Of a stretch of 7,070 nucleotides of DNA, positions 6,269 through 7,070 are shown piece after piece. How positions within the stretch are numbered: the stretch's first letter is position 1; every line of letters begins with the position of its first letter. The DNA comes from Aquirhabdus sp. (lineage in GTDB: Bacteria > Pseudomonadota > Gammaproteobacteria > Pseudomonadales > Moraxellaceae): assembly GCA_030151145.1 (NCBI GenBank), contig JASLEL010000179.1:1-7070 (forward strand). Reading direction: 5' to 3'. Position numbers and translations under genes: made by a program. Under the pieces are notes generated by a model, which had not been told where the DNA came from, ran no database searches, and saw only the letters and a program-made list of their open reading frames with translations.

Positions 6269-7070
6269 TTACTCCACAAACCGACCTTTGATGGCGAACA
6301 GCCCCTGCGGACGACGCTGGATAAAGAGGATGATCAACCCCAAGAGCAATATCTTGGCGAGCACCGCACCCATCCAAACCTCAAGCAATTTGCCCGAGAT
6401 ACCGAGGCCCAGTGCGGCGAGGAAGGCACCCAGAAGCTGCCCGACCCCACCCACCACCACCACGAGGAAGGCATCAATGATGTAGCTCTGACCCAAGTCC
6501 GGACCGACATTACCGATCTGGGACAGTGCACATCCGGCAAGCCCAGCAAGGCCCGACCCTAGCCCAAAAGCCAGCATGTCGATGTAGCTTGCACGCACAC
6601 CCACGGCACGCGCCATGGTGCGGTTCTGCGTCACGGCACGGACAAAGAGACCAAAGCGCGTACCCGAGATGAGGAACTTGACCAGCACAATTACAATAAT
6701 GGTGAAACCAATGATGGCTATCCGGCTGTAAGGCAGGGTCAGCGACGGCGACACCATGATGCCGCCACTCATCCACGCGGGATTGGCGACTTCGACATTC
6801 TGCGCACCAAAGATCATGCGCACGAGCTGCATCAGGATCAGACTCACGCCAAAGGTCGCAAGCAAGGTCTCAAGCTGACGACCATACAGCGGACGGATGA
6901 CGATGCGCTCAATGATCATGCCGATCCCGCCACTGACGAGGAATGCCGCCGGAATGGCCGCGATCAGATACCAGTCGCCATGACTCGGGAAATAATGCTG
7001 AAAGAAATTCTGCATCACATAGGTGGTATAGGCACCGATCATGATCAGCTCACCGTGCGCCATATTGATC
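6269..7070 (-). CDS. urtB: Urea ABC transporter permease UrtB, 5' end cut by window edge
   Basis: The LivH-type inner-membrane permease that partners UrtC. The frame stays open to the window edge, so the true start is outside. The visible 266 residues begin IN-MAHGELIMIGAYTTYV, the conserved first-helix region of LivH/UrtB proteins, which in many UrtB proteins lies behind a long N-terminal domain not seen here. Hydrophobic segments follow at WYLIAAIPAAFLV, LLATFGVSLILMQLV, IAIIGFTIIVIVLVKFLI, MLAFGLGSGLAGLAG, AFLVVVVGGVGQLLG and VLAKILLLGLIILFIQ. NRTMARAVGV before the fourth segment is the likely coupling loop to the ATPases. The stop TAA (6269-6271) is 4 nt before urtC, and the urtC ribosome site overlaps its last codons. 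The ATG at 7063 is internal and should not be taken as the start. Confidence 0.94.
   Translation of the reverse strand, partial: INMAHGELIMIGAYTTYVMQNFFQHYFPSHGDWYLIAAIPAAFLVSGGIGMIIERIVIRPLYGRQLETLLATFGVSLILMQLVRMIFGAQNVEVANPAWMSGGIMVSPSLTLPYSRIAIIGFTIIVIVLVKFLISGTRFGLFVRAVTQNRTMARAVGVRASYIDMLAFGLGSGLAGLAGCALSQIGNVGPDLGQSYIIDAFLVVVVGGVGQLLGAFLAALGLGISGKLLEVWMGAVLAKILLLGLIILFIQRRPQGLFAIKGRFVE
6272..6275 (-). promoter_or_regulatory. Ribosome binding site fixing the urtC start
   Basis: GGAG, within the last sense codons and the stop of urtB, lies 7 nt before the ATG at 6264. The competing TTG at 6279 lies upstream of it and has no comparable site. Confidence 0.7.

Noticed and set aside
6447..6463. 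CCA/CAC triplet run on the + strand
   Set aside because: It is the codon pattern of a valine-rich membrane helix (VVVVGG) in urtB, not an independent tandem repeat.

Overview
The window is one stretch of a nitrogen-acquisition locus, with every gene on the minus strand. Read in the direction of transcription (high to low coordinates) it runs urtB (5' end off the window), urtC, urtD, urtE, ureD, ureA, ureB, ureC (last few codons off the window). The first four encode the membrane and ATPase parts of a urea ABC transporter of the branched-chain-amino-acid (Liv) type. The other four encode a urease maturation factor and the three urease subunits. The separate ureA and ureB genes (about 100 residues each) and the proteobacterial-type UreC suggest a beta- or gammaproteobacterium of moderately high GC. 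I cannot name the genus from the sequence.

urtB-urtC-urtD-urtE are tightly packed: 4 nt between urtB and urtC, a 4-nt ATGA overlap between urtC and urtD, and 10 nt between urtD and urtE with the Shine-Dalgarno of urtE overlapping the urtD stop. They look translationally coupled in one transcript. A 159-nt gap (3361-3519) separates urtE from ureD. It has no clear terminator but holds a long-armed inverted repeat and a modest sigma-70-like promoter candidate. ureD appears to start at a non-ATG codon.

The most informative non-coding stretch is the 145-nt gap between ureD and ureA (2355-2499). In the direction of transcription it holds a weak terminator-like hairpin with a T-run, a 17-bp inverted repeat, a very good sigma-54 (-24/-12) promoter, and a second inverted repeat that straddles the predicted transcription start. 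This suggests that ureABC have their own RpoN-dependent, probably nitrogen-regulated promoter, separate from urt-ureD. ureA, ureB and ureC follow with 34-nt and 32-nt gaps and their own ribosome binding sites.

Functionally, UrtB/UrtC form the inner-membrane channel and UrtD/UrtE drive it with ATP. The periplasmic urea-binding protein UrtA would be expected just upstream, outside the window. Imported urea is hydrolysed by the nickel enzyme UreABC to ammonia and carbon dioxide. UreD is the scaffold on which UreF and UreG assemble to load nickel. ureE, ureF and ureG are not in the window and would be expected beyond ureC. Nothing here is a new system: the genes are well-known families with their key residues intact. 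The points worth following up are in the regulatory DNA around ureA and at the ureD start.
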